Source: Sphingomonas sp. TREG-RG-20F-R18-01 (lineage in GTDB: Bacteria; Pseudomonadota; Alphaproteobacteria; Sphingomonadales; Sphingomonadaceae). Taken from it: a stretch of DNA of 64,000 bases. Positions 21,604 to 29,795 of the stretch are shown here, one piece after another (position 1 is the first letter of the stretch; every line of letters begins with the position of its first letter). The position numbers were made by a program, and so were the translations under genes. The notes beneath the pieces are model-generated. The model searched no databases and was not told the origin of the DNA. It saw only the letters and a program-made list of their open reading frames with translations. The DNA is taken from assembly GCF_022662475.1 (NCBI RefSeq), contig NZ_JAKNQQ010000001.1:620001-684000 (forward strand), read 5' to 3'.

Positions 21604-22296
21604 ATGGCTCGTGCTAAAATGTTGCTGGTGGAAGACGACGCGGCATTGGCCGAGTTGCTGGTGTGGCACTTCAAGCGCGAGGATTTCGAGATCGCGCAGA
21701 CGCCCGATGGCGAGGAAGCCTTGCTGCTCGCCAAGGAGAATACGCCCGACATCGTCCTGCTCGACTGGATGGTCGAGGGCCTGTCGGGGATCGAGGTATG
21801 CCGCCGCCTGCGCCGCATGCCGGAGACCGCGAACGTCCCCATCATCATGCTCACCGCGCGCGGCGAGGAGGAGGATCGCGTGCGCGGGCTCGAGACCGGC
21901 GCGGACGATTATGTCACCAAGCCCTTCTCGCCGCGCGAACTCGTCGCGCGGGTCGGCGCGGTGCTGCGGCGCGTGCGCCCCGCGCTGGCGGGCGAGCAGC
22001 TGACCTATTCGGACATCGAGATGGACACGGTCGGCCACAAGGTCCGGCGTTCGGGCGAAGTCATCCCGCTCGGGCCGACGGAGTTCCGCCTGCTGAAGCA
22101 CTTCCTCGAGCATCCCGGCTGGGTCTTCTCGCGCGAGCGGCTGCTGGATGCGGTGTGGGGGCATGACAGCGACATCGAAAGCCGCACGGTCGACGTCCAT
22201 ATCCGCCGACTGCGCAAGGCGATCAACCGCGGCGATCGTCCCGATATCATTCGCACCGTTCGCTCGGCGGGCTACGCACTCGATTCGGGAGCGTAA
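21604..22296 (+). CDS. phoB: Phosphate regulon response regulator PhoB
   Basis: DNA-binding activator of the Pho regulon. It has 230 residues: a receiver domain with VEDDAALAE and the phospho-acceptor Asp in VLLDWMVEG, Lys in TKPFSP, then an OmpR-type winged helix with recognition segment RTVDVHIRRLRKAI. ATG 21604 follows an AAGGAG ribosome site. It is last of the pst-pho genes and is presumed cotranscribed with phoU. Confidence 0.95.
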   Translation: MARAKMLLVEDDAALAELLVWHFKREDFEIAQTPDGEEALLLAKENTPDIVLLDWMVEGLSGIEVCRRLRRMPETANVPIIMLTARGEEEDRVRGLETGADDYVTKPFSPRELVARVGAVLRRVRPALAGEQLTYSDIEMDTVGHKVRRSGEVIPLGPTEFRLLKHFLEHPGWVFSRERLLDAVWGHDSDIESRTVDVHIRRLRKAINRGDRPDIIRTVRSAGYALDSGA

Positions 22297-22377
22297 GAAT
22301 TTTGGGAGCCATGCCGCTACACGCGCGTTCATCCGCCCGTGCAGCACACAATGCTGCCCGTTCGTAGGAGATCCTAT

Positions 22378-22743
22378 ATGAAGATCATGATGTTCGCGGC
22401 ACTCGCCGCTGCAGTTTCCATGCCTGCCCTCGCGCAGACCGCTCCCGCAACCCCCGACACGTCGATGCAGCAGCCGGCTCCGGCTCAGCCCGCCGGCGAC
22501 CCGGCGATGCAGCAGCCCGCGCCCGCAGCGCCGGCAGCCGATCCGGCGATGGGCGCCCCAGCCGGTGGCCCGGCCATGGCACCCGCCGGTGGCCAGCCGC
22601 CGATGGCAGCTCCCGCCGCCGCAGCACCGATGCCGGCAACCGCAGACTATCCGGCCTGCTCGAGCACCGTGAAGGACCAGTGCATCGACAAGCGCGGTAA
22701 CGGCGGCGCGCGCAAGCACACGATGCGTCGCAAGCACAAATAA
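22378..22743 (+). CDS. Small secreted Pro/Ala/Gln-rich low-complexity protein
   Basis: A 121-residue protein. ATG 22378 has a TAGGAG ribosome site. Signal peptide about residues 1-20 (ends ALAQ). The middle is a low-complexity stretch with repeated PAMQQPAPA-like and AGGPAMAP-like units. The C-terminus is different: two cysteines (YPACSSTVKDQCID) and a basic tail of Arg, His and Lys. It lies between phoB and a strong terminator, so it may ride on the Pho transcript. No family recognised. Confidence 0.65.
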   Translation: MKIMMFAALAAAVSMPALAQTAPATPDTSMQQPAPAQPAGDPAMQQPAPAAPAADPAMGAPAGGPAMAPAGGQPPMAAPAAAAPMPATADYPACSSTVKDQCIDKRGNGGARKHTMRRKHK

Positions 22744-22750
22744 TAGCGTC

Positions 22751-22823
22751 GGCGGCGCGTTGGCGCCGCCGCCTCTAGCTAACAAAGGCCGACGTAGCGG
22801 AAAGTCGCTACGTCGGCATTTTT
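22751..22823 (+). terminator. Rho-independent terminator after the pho cluster
   Basis: Two hairpins. The first is an 8-bp GGCGGCGC stem at 22751-22770 without a U-run. The second has the 12-bp perfect stem GCCGACGTAGCG (22788-22799, loop GAAAGT, partner 22806-22817), followed by ATTTTT. The second is a textbook intrinsic terminator. Confidence 0.9.
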
Positions 22824-22930
22824 GTGGACGCGGGTCGGGCCGCATCGACCGGAACCGGGGCGCTTCGTGCTCTTGCACGCCCCGTGCAAACGCCTAGGAC
22901 GCGCTCGAACCACAGTAGAGGAGCTCCCCC

Positions 22931-23830
22931 ATGTCCATCCGTTTCGATGATAAGATCGCGATCGTCACCGGCGCCGGCGGCGGCCTGGGTCGCGCCTATG
23001 CGCTCGAACTCGCGAAGCGGGGCGCGAAGGTCGTGGTCAATGATCTCGGTGGCTCGCGCGACGGTACCGGGCACAGCGACGCCGCGCTGAAGGTCGTCGA
23101 GGAGATCGAGGCAGCCGGCGGTACCGCGATGTCGAACGGCGGCAGCGTCACCGAATATGAGCAGATGGTCGAGATGGTCGCCAAGGCCAAGGAAGCCTGG
23201 GGCGGCGTCCATATCGTCATCAACAATGCGGGCGTCCTGCGCGACAAGAGCTTCGCCAAGATGGAGCCCGCCGATTTCAAGTTCGTGATTGACGTCCACC
23301 TCAACGGATCGGCCAACGTCACCAAGGCGGTGTGGGACACGATGCGCGCGCAGAATTACGGGCGCCTCCTGATGACTGCGTCGTCGACCGGGCTGTATGG
23401 CAATTTCGGCCAGGCGAATTACGGCGCGGCCAAGCTCGGACTTGCCGGGCTGACCAAGACGCTCGCGATCGAGGGGGCGAAGAACAACATCAAGGTCAAC
23501 ACGATCGCGCCGACCGCGGGCACGCGGATGACCGAGGACCTGTTCCCCGCCGAGGCGTTCGCCGCCTTCGCACCCGAGAAGGTCGCACCCGCCGCGTTGT
23601 ATCTGGTGTCGGAAGAGGCGCCGACCAACATGATCGTCGGCGCTGGCGCGGGCGTGTTCCAGGCGGCGTACGTGACGCTCACGCAGGGCAAGCTGCTGAC
23701 CGGGGACGATCTGTCGCCTGAAGGCATCGCGGCGCACTGGGCCGAGATTACCGATCGCACCGGCGAACTGACGCCGCAGAACGGCGCGGAACAGTCGATG
23801 AGCATTCTGAAGAAGTTGCAGGGCGGCTGA
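22931..23830 (+). CDS. SDR-family dehydrogenase, MFE-2-like 3-hydroxyacyl-CoA dehydrogenase type
   Basis: NAD(P)-dependent oxidoreductase. The 299 residues have the nucleotide motif TGAGGGLGRAYA near residue 14-25, NNAGVLRD, a catalytic Ser in TASSTGLYG and YGAAK. The spacing and the VVNDLGGSRDGTG segment match the 3-hydroxyacyl-CoA dehydrogenase domain of peroxisomal multifunctional enzyme 2 and its bacterial single-domain relatives, so a beta-oxidation substrate is likely. ATG follows a GAGGAG site. It stands alone between a terminator and a palindromic repeat. Confidence 0.85.
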   Translation: MSIRFDDKIAIVTGAGGGLGRAYALELAKRGAKVVVNDLGGSRDGTGHSDAALKVVEEIEAAGGTAMSNGGSVTEYEQMVEMVAKAKEAWGGVHIVINNAGVLRDKSFAKMEPADFKFVIDVHLNGSANVTKAVWDTMRAQNYGRLLMTASSTGLYGNFGQANYGAAKLGLAGLTKTLAIEGAKNNIKVNTIAPTAGTRMTEDLFPAEAFAAFAPEKVAPAALYLVSEEAPTNMIVGAGAGVFQAAYVTLTQGKLLTGDDLSPEGIAAHWAEITDRTGELTPQNGAEQSMSILKKLQGG

Positions 23831-23865
23831 TTCGCCTTGGGGTCGAAGCTGGCGTCAGGCGCCCG

Positions 23866-23940
23866 CTTCGACTTCGCTCGGTCCGAACGGAATGTGGTGG
23901 TAGGCAGCCCCTCCCCCGTTCGCCCTGAGCGAAGTCGAAG
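23866..23940. repeat. Palindromic intergenic repeat (CTTCGACTTCGCTC family)
   Basis: Two near-inverted 25-base arms, one starting CTTCGACTTCGCTCGG at 23866 and the other ending AGCGAAGTCGAAG at 23940, separated by 25 bases. It would form a long hairpin in the gap between the convergent SDR and DUF2794 genes. The design is like REP elements; one copy of this family is seen in the window. Confidence 0.7.
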
Positions 23941-23959
23941 GGCTTACACAACGCCCGCG

Positions 23960-24304
23960 TCAGTCCTCGACCACCTTCATCAAACGCCGCTCGACCGGTG
24001 CCAGCACCGGACCAAGCTCATGCCCGCGCTTGAGCACGACGCCCTGTTCGTTGACGAGCGCCCACATTCCCTGCCGGTTGCGCAGCTCCGGGCGCTTCTC
24101 GATCCGCACCTCGGGCCGCTCGGCCGAGCGCCGGAACGCAGCGAACACCGCGACGTCCTGTCCGAACTCCACCGCATAATCGCGCCAGATCCCCGCCGCG
24201 ACCATCCGCCCGTACAGGTCGAGGATGCGGTTGAGTTCGAGCCGTTCGAACCCGACTTGAGTCGGCTTGCCACGAACGACCGGAAAAGGCGTAACCGTCC
24301 CCAT
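23960..24304 (-). CDS. DUF2794 family protein
   Basis: A 114-residue soluble protein of the DUF2794 family, recognised by FERLELNRILDLYGRMVAAG and WRDYAVEF near the middle and a basic C-terminal half. The function is unknown. Its ATG overlaps the cysE stop by one base (TGATG), so it is translated with cysE. Confidence 0.8.
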   Translation of the reverse strand: MGTVTPFPVVRGKPTQVGFERLELNRILDLYGRMVAAGIWRDYAVEFGQDVAVFAAFRRSAERPEVRIEKRPELRNRQGMWALVNEQGVVLKRGHELGPVLAPVERRLMKVVED

Positions 24305-24981
24305 CAGGCGCGGTCGCGGATGTCCTGATCGGCAAGCAGCGCGTCGAGCCGCTTGCGCATCGTTTCCAGTTCACAGCGCAGCAATTCGACCTTCTGCGTC
24401 TGCGGGTCGAACGCATCTGTGCATGGCGTGCCGTAGGCGAGAAACTGCGCGGGTTGCTTGCCGCCCTCAACCATCGTCGCCCGCGCCGGAATGCCGACCA
24501 TCGTGGCGCCCTGCGGCACGTCGCGCGTCACCACCGCATTCGCGCCGACGCGCGCGCCCTGCCCGACCGTGATCGGCCCGAGCACCTGCGCGCCCGATCC
24601 GACGATCACGCCGTCGAGCAGCGTGGGATGCCGCTTGCCGGGAACCCCATTATCCGGGTTGGTCCCGCCGAGCGTGACGCACTGGTAGATCGTGACGTTG
24701 TCGCCGATCTCGGCCGTCTCGCCGATCACGACGAAGCCATGGTCGATGAAGAAATTGCGCCCGATCTTGGCGCCCGGATGGATGTCGATCGCGGTCAGGA
24801 AGCGGCTCATGTGGTTGACCGCGCGCGCCAGGAAGAACAGCCGCGCCCCGAACAGACGGTGCGCGATGCGATGATAGGCGAGCGCCCATACGCCTGGATA
24901 GGTGAGGATCTCCCACCGCGAACGGGGCGACGGGTCGCGCGCCTTGATCGAATCCAGATAGGCGACCAGCCGTCCCATCAT
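24304..24981 (-). CDS. cysE: Serine O-acetyltransferase (EpsC/CysE type)
   Basis: Makes O-acetylserine from serine and acetyl-CoA, the precursor for cysteine. The 225 residues have an N-terminal helical part, then left-handed beta-helix hexapeptide repeats: DIHPGAKIG, IDHGFVVIGETAEIG, YQCVTLGGT. His residues in IDIHPG and IDHG fit the catalytic pair. A C-terminal helical tail ends ADQDIRDRA. It starts with tandem ATG (24981/24978). It is divergent from the TauE-type exporter, so both may be part of sulfur metabolism. Confidence 0.9.
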   Translation of the reverse strand: MMGRLVAYLDSIKARDPSPRSRWEILTYPGVWALAYHRIAHRLFGARLFFLARAVNHMSRFLTAIDIHPGAKIGRNFFIDHGFVVIGETAEIGDNVTIYQCVTLGGTNPDNGVPGKRHPTLLDGVIVGSGAQVLGPITVGQGARVGANAVVTRDVPQGATMVGIPARATMVEGGKQPAQFLAYGTPCTDAFDPQTQKVELLRCELETMRKRLDALLADQDIRDRA

Positions 24982-25139
24982 CTGCGTATTCCCCTTATAT
25001 CGTCGCGCTATCTAGGCGTTCACACGGGGGAATTAAAGGACCGCCGCCGAACGAGCCGGGGATATGCATACCCTAGCAAGCTTGTAGGATATTGAGTTTC
25101 CGGCGATAACGTCAGGATATTGCCGGAGAAGACACGCTC

Positions 25140-25919
25140 ATGCCCGATCTTGCCGCGCTCGACTGGAGCACGATCTTTTGGACGATCCTGCCGTTCATCG
25201 CAGTGGGTTTCGCCGCGCAGATGATCGACGGCGCGCTCGGCATGGCGTTTGGCGTGATCACCAATACCGCGCTGGTCGTGTTCCTCGGCATGCCACCGCG
25301 GCTGGCGTCCGCGACCGTCCACGCGGTCGAAAGTTTCACCACCGCCGCGTCCGGGATCAGCCATGTCCTGCAGCGCAATGTCGACTGGAAACTGTTCGGC
25401 CGGCTGGTCATTCCCGGCATGATCGGGGGCGTGCTGGGGGCGTATGTGTTGAGCACCCTCGATGCCGATGTCGCCAAGCCGTTCGTCATGGCCTATCTCG
25501 CCGCGATCGGGCTGTACCTGCTGTACCGCGCCTGGCGCGGGACGGTCGAACCGCGCGAGCCGCGGATCGTCGAACCGCTGGGGCTGATCGGCGGGTTCCT
25601 CGATGCGGCGGGCGGCGGTGGCTGGGGACCGGTGGTGACGTCGAACCTGCTGGTGCAGGGTGCGCAGCCACGCAAGACGATCGGGACCGTCAATACCTCG
25701 GAATTCTTCCTGACGACGACGATCTCCGCGACGTTCCTGGTCACGATCGGCTTTTCGGCCTTCACGCTGCAAGCGATCGGGATCCTGATCGGGGGAGTCG
25801 CGGCGGCGCCGTTCGGCGCGGTGCTGGCCAAGCGCGTCCCCGCGCGGCCGCTGATGGGGCTGATCGGCGGGTTGCTAACCGCCACGAGCGCCTATTCGGT
25901 GTGGGCGGCGCTCGCCTGA
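25140..25919 (+). CDS. TauE/SafE-family sulfite/anion exporter
   Basis: A 259-residue membrane protein with about eight hydrophobic segments. The family halves are GFAAQMIDGALGMAFG near residue 22 and GGFLDAAGGGGWGPV near residue 152, the two internal-repeat signature loops of TauE/SafE proteins. Members export sulfite, sulfonates or other organic anions. Its position opposite cysE supports a sulfur link. Two copies of AGGATATTG (25086 and 25114) lie just upstream and could be a regulator site. Confidence 0.85.
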   Translation: MPDLAALDWSTIFWTILPFIAVGFAAQMIDGALGMAFGVITNTALVVFLGMPPRLASATVHAVESFTTAASGISHVLQRNVDWKLFGRLVIPGMIGGVLGAYVLSTLDADVAKPFVMAYLAAIGLYLLYRAWRGTVEPREPRIVEPLGLIGGFLDAAGGGGWGPVVTSNLLVQGAQPRKTIGTVNTSEFFLTTTISATFLVTIGFSAFTLQAIGILIGGVAAAPFGAVLAKRVPARPLMGLIGGLLTATSAYSVWAALA

Positions 25920-25922
25920 CGA

Positions 25923-26016
25923 CCGTCATGCTGAACTTGTTTCAGCATCCACCGCGCAACACGCATAGTCCGGACTCGCAAAGGGCTGGATCCTGAAACG
26001 AGTTCCGGATGACGGG
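25923..26016. repeat. 94-bp palindromic repeat, copy 1
   Basis: Begins CCGTCATGCTGAACTTGTTT and ends with the inverse GATGACGG. Most of the sequence recurs at 47728-47820, with differences mainly in the centre. The terminal inverted repeats and internal complementarity (CTGAACTTGTTTCAG; CTGAAACGAGTT) suggest a REP/BIME-like element. Confidence 0.85.
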
Positions 26017-26030
26017 CGGTTTTGCAGAAC

Positions 26031-26120
26031 GCCCGCGAAAGCGGGAATCCATTGTCTGGCCGGTCAGCTAGAGGCGGTGACGGCAGCCAGTATGGATCCC
26101 CGCCTCCTCAGGCATGACGG
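26031..26120. repeat. Palindromic repeat, CCCGCGAAAGCGGGAATCC family
   Basis: A short hairpin GCCCGCGAAAGCGGG is followed by AATCCA and, about 45 bases on, by the inverted TGGATCCCCGCCT and CAGGCATGACGG. The same core, TTCCCGCGAAGGCGGGAATCC, recurs near 43127 between rpoA and rplQ. It is adjacent to the 94-bp repeat, a compound intergenic element. Confidence 0.7.
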
Positions 26121-26129
26121 ACGGGAGGC

Positions 26130-26651
26130 TCAGTTGATCGCGGCGTGGACCGTGGCGACCGCCTTCATCACCGCGCCGATCCGGACCGCGGTCTGGATCG
26201 CCTCGGCGGTGGCGCCGGCTTTCTTCAGGATCTGCTCGTGCGAATCGATGCACATGCCGCAACCGTTGATCGCGCTGACCGCGAGGCTGAACAGCTCGAA
26301 ATCGACCTTGTCGATCCCCGGCTGGCCAATCACGTTCATCCGCAGTTTGGCGGGCATGTTCTGATATTCGGCGTTCCCGGCAAGATGCGTGAAGCGATAA
26401 TAGACGTTGTTCATCGCCATCACCGCCGCCGCTGCGCGCGAGGCGTTCGCCGCCTCCGGGGTCAGCTTGCCCGCGACTTCGGCTTCGGCGGCATCGACCA
26501 GCGGCTTGTAGCCCGTCGCGTGCGCGCACGACAGGAACAGGCCGAACTTCTGCTGGTCGGGCAGATGCGCCTCGTTGAGGAGCGAGCCGACGTTGAGGCG
26601 GATATCCTTGGCAAAATCCGGGAGCGTCCCGGCGAATTCCTTGAGGGACAT
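26130..26651 (-). CDS. ahpD: AhpD-like alkylhydroperoxidase (carboxymuconolactone decarboxylase fold)
   Basis: Thiol peroxidase or adaptor of the AhpC system. The 173 residues are all-helical. The active-site motif is CGMCIDSHE near residues 131-139, the CxxCxxxH arrangement of AhpD with redox cysteines and a His. It lies downstream of ahpC on the same strand, with 153 bases holding a repeat between. No ahpF is seen, so AhpD may reduce AhpC. Confidence 0.9.
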   Translation of the reverse strand: MSLKEFAGTLPDFAKDIRLNVGSLLNEAHLPDQQKFGLFLSCAHATGYKPLVDAAEAEVAGKLTPEAANASRAAAAVMAMNNVYYRFTHLAGNAEYQNMPAKLRMNVIGQPGIDKVDFELFSLAVSAINGCGMCIDSHEQILKKAGATAEAIQTAVRIGAVMKAVATVHAAIN

Positions 26652-26672
26652 GGGGTTTCCTTTTCAGAGACA

Positions 26673-26765
26673 CGTCACCCCGGCGCAGGAGGGGGCCGCC
26701 AGGTTGGGTTTCGCGACAGCCGTTACGCGACCAACCTGACGGCCCCGGCCTTCGCCGGGGTGACG
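26673..26765. repeat. Palindromic repeat, CACCCCGGCG family
   Basis: The arm CGTCACCCCGGCG (26673-26685) is matched by the inverse CGCCGGGGTGACG (26753-26765). A second nested pair, CCAGGTTGG / CCAACCTG, lies inside. It sits between ahpC and ahpD and, if transcribed, would fold into a long hairpin. Confidence 0.75.
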
Positions 26766-26804
26766 GGAGAATGGGCGCGACCATTCGGCCGCGCCCGTCA
26801 GGGA

Positions 26805-27347
26805 TTATGCCGCGAGCTGGAGGACGTCGTCGCCCTTGTTCCAGTTGCACGGGCACAGCTCGTCGGTCTGCAGCGCGTCGAGCACGCGGAGCGTCTCGGC
26901 GGGGTTGCGGCCGACGTTGAGGCCGTTGACCTGGACCGCCTGGATGACGTTGTCCGGATCGATGATGAAGGTCGCGCGGAACGCGACATGCTCGTTCTTG
27001 TCGAGAATGCCGAGCTGCGATGCGAGCACGCCGCCGTTATCCGCAAGCCACGGGAAGTCCGCCGCCGCCAGATCGGGGTCCGACTTGCGCCACGCGAGGT
27101 GGACATGCGCGGTGTCGGTCGATGCGCCGATGAGAACCGCGTCGCGATCCTCGAAGTCGCCCTTCAGGCCGGCATAGCCGACGATCTCGGTCGGGCACAC
27201 GAAGGTGAAGTCCTTCGGCCAGTAGAACAGGACCTTCCACTTGCCCGGGAACGCATCCTGGCTGAGCGTCTCGCCGGCCGGAAGCGCGCTGGTGCCCTGC
27301 TGGACGGGAACGGTGAAGTCGGGGAGCTTGTCGCCGATGGTCAACAT
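26805..27347 (-). CDS. ahpC: Peroxiredoxin AhpC
   Basis: Reduces hydrogen peroxide and organic peroxides. ATG 27347 follows a GGAGG site and gives 180 residues; upstream in-frame codons lack family similarity. The peroxidatic cysteine is in FVCPTEI near residue 48. A likely resolving Cys is in the C-terminal DELCPCNWNKG segment. It is divergent from oxyR, the classical peroxide-response arrangement. Confidence 0.95.
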   Translation of the reverse strand: MLTIGDKLPDFTVPVQQGTSALPAGETLSQDAFPGKWKVLFYWPKDFTFVCPTEIVGYAGLKGDFEDRDAVLIGASTDTAHVHLAWRKSDPDLAAADFPWLADNGGVLASQLGILDKNEHVAFRATFIIDPDNVIQAVQVNGLNVGRNPAETLRVLDALQTDELCPCNWNKGDDVLQLAA

Positions 27348-27433
27348 GATGGTGGCCTCCTGGTTGGAATGGGGGCCTCTCGTCGACATCCTCGTTTCGC
27401 GGCGCTTGGGGCGCCGTCTCGTTGGAAAGGCCC

Positions 27434-27480
27434 ATATAGGCCCTAGTCTTATCGATCCAAGTGGTTATTTACCGTCGCGT
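27434..27480. promoter_or_regulatory. ahpC-oxyR intergenic region, candidate OxyR site
   Basis: An AT-richer stretch between the divergent genes with ATAG, TTATCGAT and GTTAT blocks at roughly helical spacing, loosely like the ATAG-N7-CTAT OxyR pattern. No clean consensus, so low confidence. Confidence 0.25.
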
Positions 27481-27498
27481 GATCGATTGGAGCAATGA

Positions 27499-28398
27499 GT
27501 GGCGACGTACCTTCCGACTTTGAAGCAATTGCAATACCTTGTGGCGCTGCAAGACCATGGTCACTTCGGCCGTGCCGCCGAGTCGTGTTTCGTCACGCAG
27601 TCCACCCTGTCTGCCGGCCTGCGCGAGCTGGAAACGCTGATCGGTGTAACGCTGGTCGAACGCACACGTCGCGTCGTCCGTTTCACCCCGCTCGGGGAAC
27701 GGATCGCCGAAAAGGCGCGCCGCGTTCTGCGAGAAGCCGACGAGCTCGGTGACATGGCGCGCGCGGCGGGCCGGCCTCTCTCGGGCGAGATGCGGATGAG
27801 TGTCATCCCGACGATCGCACCATTCATGCTGCCGCGTATCCTTCCCCGGTTGCGTCGCGACTATCCGGACCTGAAGCTGTTCCTGCGCGAGGAACCGAGC
27901 GGGGCGGCTTGCGAAGGACTGCATCACGGACGGGCGGATTGCGTCCTGCTGGCGCTCCCCTTCGCCTGCGGCGAAGTCGACTCGCAGGTGCTGTTCGAGG
28001 ACCGCCTGTTCGTCGCGGGGGCTCCTGACGAGATGGGGGACGCGACCCTGGCGATGCCAGCCGGCGAAATTGACGAGACGCGCCTGCTGTTGCTCGAGGA
28101 CGGGCATTGTCTGAAGGACCACGCCTTGTCGGCTTGCGCCCGACCGGAGCTCCGCGCCGAGGCGACGATGCTCGGGACGTCGCTCCACACCATCGTACAA
28201 ATGATTGATAATGGGCTAGGTCTTACGATGTTGCCGGAAATGGCGCTCAAGGCCGGGATCCTGGAACACACCGGTCTCATCGCGCGACCGCTCGATGCGG
28301 CCAGTCCTTCGCGTCGGATAGCGCTGGTCTGGCGCCGCGGATCCCCGCGCGAGAAGGACTTCCAGTTGCTCGCGACTGCGCTCGCCGAGGCGGCGTGA
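27499..28398 (+). CDS. oxyR: Peroxide-sensing LysR-type regulator OxyR
   Basis: Activator of the peroxide response. The 299 residues have an N-terminal winged helix (HFGRAAESCFVTQSTLSAGLRELE). The regulatory domain contains EDGHCLKDHALSAC: two cysteines nine residues apart, matching the redox pair C199/C208 of E. coli OxyR. It starts at GTG 27499; no in-frame ATG fits. It is divergent from ahpC with a 151-base shared control region. Confidence 0.92.
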   Translation: MATYLPTLKQLQYLVALQDHGHFGRAAESCFVTQSTLSAGLRELETLIGVTLVERTRRVVRFTPLGERIAEKARRVLREADELGDMARAAGRPLSGEMRMSVIPTIAPFMLPRILPRLRRDYPDLKLFLREEPSGAACEGLHHGRADCVLLALPFACGEVDSQVLFEDRLFVAGAPDEMGDATLAMPAGEIDETRLLLLEDGHCLKDHALSACARPELRAEATMLGTSLHTIVQMIDNGLGLTMLPEMALKAGILEHTGLIARPLDAASPSRRIALVWRRGSPREKDFQLLATALAEAA

Positions 28399-28474
28399 CG
28401 AAACCATTTCGGACCTCAACCGTAGTTAGGGGGCGCAGCCTTCCGAGGCCGCGACTGTTTCACTGGAGAGCCTC

Positions 28475-29101
28475 ATGACTTTCAAGACCACGTTCACCAT
28501 GGCTGCAATGGCCAGCACGCTCGCGATCGGCGCTGCCGCAACCGCGCAGACGGCGCCAGCCACGCCGGCGCAAACAGCACCGATGGCCGGTGCGCCTTCC
28601 GCCGCCGCGACGACCAATCCGACCGTCGGCGGGGCCGCCATGGATGCGACCAAGACGATTGCCGTCAACGCATCCGCAGCCCCCAACCTGAGCACGCTGG
28701 TTGCCGCCGTGAAGGCAGCGGGCCTTGCGACGACGCTGTCCGGCCCGGGCCCGTTCACCGTTTTCGCGCCGACGAATGATGCGTTCACGCGCCTCGCGCC
28801 CGGCACGGTCGACACGCTGATGAAGCCGGCGAACAAGGCGACCCTCGCCAAGGTCCTGACCTACCATGTCGTTCCCGGCACGATCACGCTGGCAGACCTG
28901 CAGCAGAAGGCGACCGCCGGTGGCGGCAAGGCCGTTCTGACGACGGTCGAGGGCGAGCCGCTGACGGTCGAGATCACCAATGGCGCGGTGCAGTTGACCG
29001 ACGTCAACGGCAACAAGAGCTATGTCGAGACCCCTGACGTGCGCCAGTCGAACGGTGTCGTCCATGTCGTCAACGGCGTAGTGTTGCCGAAGCTGAACTA
29101 A
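28475..29101 (+). CDS. Secreted fasciclin (FAS1) domain protein
   Basis: A 208-residue protein: signal peptide about 1-25 (ends ATAQ), an Ala/Pro/Thr-rich linker to about residue 65, then one FAS1 domain. FAS1 boxes are visible as GPFTVFAPTNDAF and LTYHVVPG, with a C-terminal NGVVHVVNGVVLP. Likely a periplasmic or surface adhesion-type protein. Its stop overlaps the convergent moaE end by 4 bases. Confidence 0.88.
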   Translation: MTFKTTFTMAAMASTLAIGAAATAQTAPATPAQTAPMAGAPSAAATTNPTVGGAAMDATKTIAVNASAAPNLSTLVAAVKAAGLATTLSGPGPFTVFAPTNDAFTRLAPGTVDTLMKPANKATLAKVLTYHVVPGTITLADLQQKATAGGGKAVLTTVEGEPLTVEITNGAVQLTDVNGNKSYVETPDVRQSNGVVHVVNGVVLPKLN

Positions 29102-29538
29102 CCCTTCCACCGCGCGGCGGCGGCATCGTCGCTGTCGCGCGGTTCGACCCAGCTGGTCTCGTCGCCGCGCGTCTCCTTCTTCCAGAATGGCGCTTCGGTC
29201 TTCAGACGATCGATGAGGAATGCACATGCTTCCAGCGCCGCACCGCGATGCCGCGCGGCCGTGCCCACGAAGACGACGATCTCCCCGGGTCGCATATCGC
29301 CCACGCGGTGCGTCACGCGCACGCCGATCAGGTCCCACCGGGCGGCAGCTTGTTCGCACAGCGTGATGAGCGCTGCCTCGGTAGCGCCCGGATAATGTTC
29401 CAGCGACAGGATCGCCACGCCATCGTCGCTGCGTACCAGCCCGACGAAGGTGGCGATACCTCCAGCGCCGGTTGCTGCGATGGCTTCGAATTCGGCGCCC
29501 TGGTCGATCACCGCCGTACTGACCGTGACTGCGATCAT
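29098..29538 (-). CDS. moaE: Molybdopterin synthase catalytic subunit MoaE
   Basis: Large subunit of molybdopterin synthase, which inserts sulfur carried by MoaD into precursor Z (cPMP). The 146 residues include GGIATFVGLVR, HYPGATEAA, HRVGDMRPGE and the catalytic FWKKE segment. Its start overlaps the moaD stop by 4 bases, so the two are coupled. Confidence 0.95.
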   Translation of the reverse strand: MIAVTVSTAVIDQGAEFEAIAATGAGGIATFVGLVRSDDGVAILSLEHYPGATEAALITLCEQAAARWDLIGVRVTHRVGDMRPGEIVVFVGTAARHRGAALEACAFLIDRLKTEAPFWKKETRGDETSWVEPRDSDDAAAARWKG

Positions 29539-29792
29539 CCGCCGGTCACCGGCGGGAAGATAGCGACCTCCCGGGCCGACCCGAGCGGCGCATCCAACGG
29601 GACGAACAGCTGATCAACAGCCGCGCGCAACCGATCGCGATTCTCGAACGCGGCGGCATGGACCGTGCTTTGCGCCGCGAGCCAATCGATCAGCGCTCTG
29701 ACGGTCGTCACGTCGGTCGGCGGCGAAACCGTTTCCGCCGCCTGCCCGATCCGTTCGCGCACCCAGGCGAAATACAACATCTCGATCGTCAC
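29535..29792 (-). CDS. moaD: Molybdopterin synthase sulfur-carrier subunit MoaD
   Basis: An 85-residue ubiquitin-fold sulfur carrier ending in the required C-terminal Gly-Gly (FPPVTGG), the site of thiocarboxylate formation. LYFAWVRERIG is the family N-terminus. It sits between pgsA (3-base gap) and moaE. Confidence 0.95.
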   Translation of the reverse strand: MTIEMLYFAWVRERIGQAAETVSPPTDVTTVRALIDWLAAQSTVHAAAFENRDRLRAAVDQLFVPLDAPLGSAREVAIFPPVTGG

Positions 29793-29795
29793 GAC

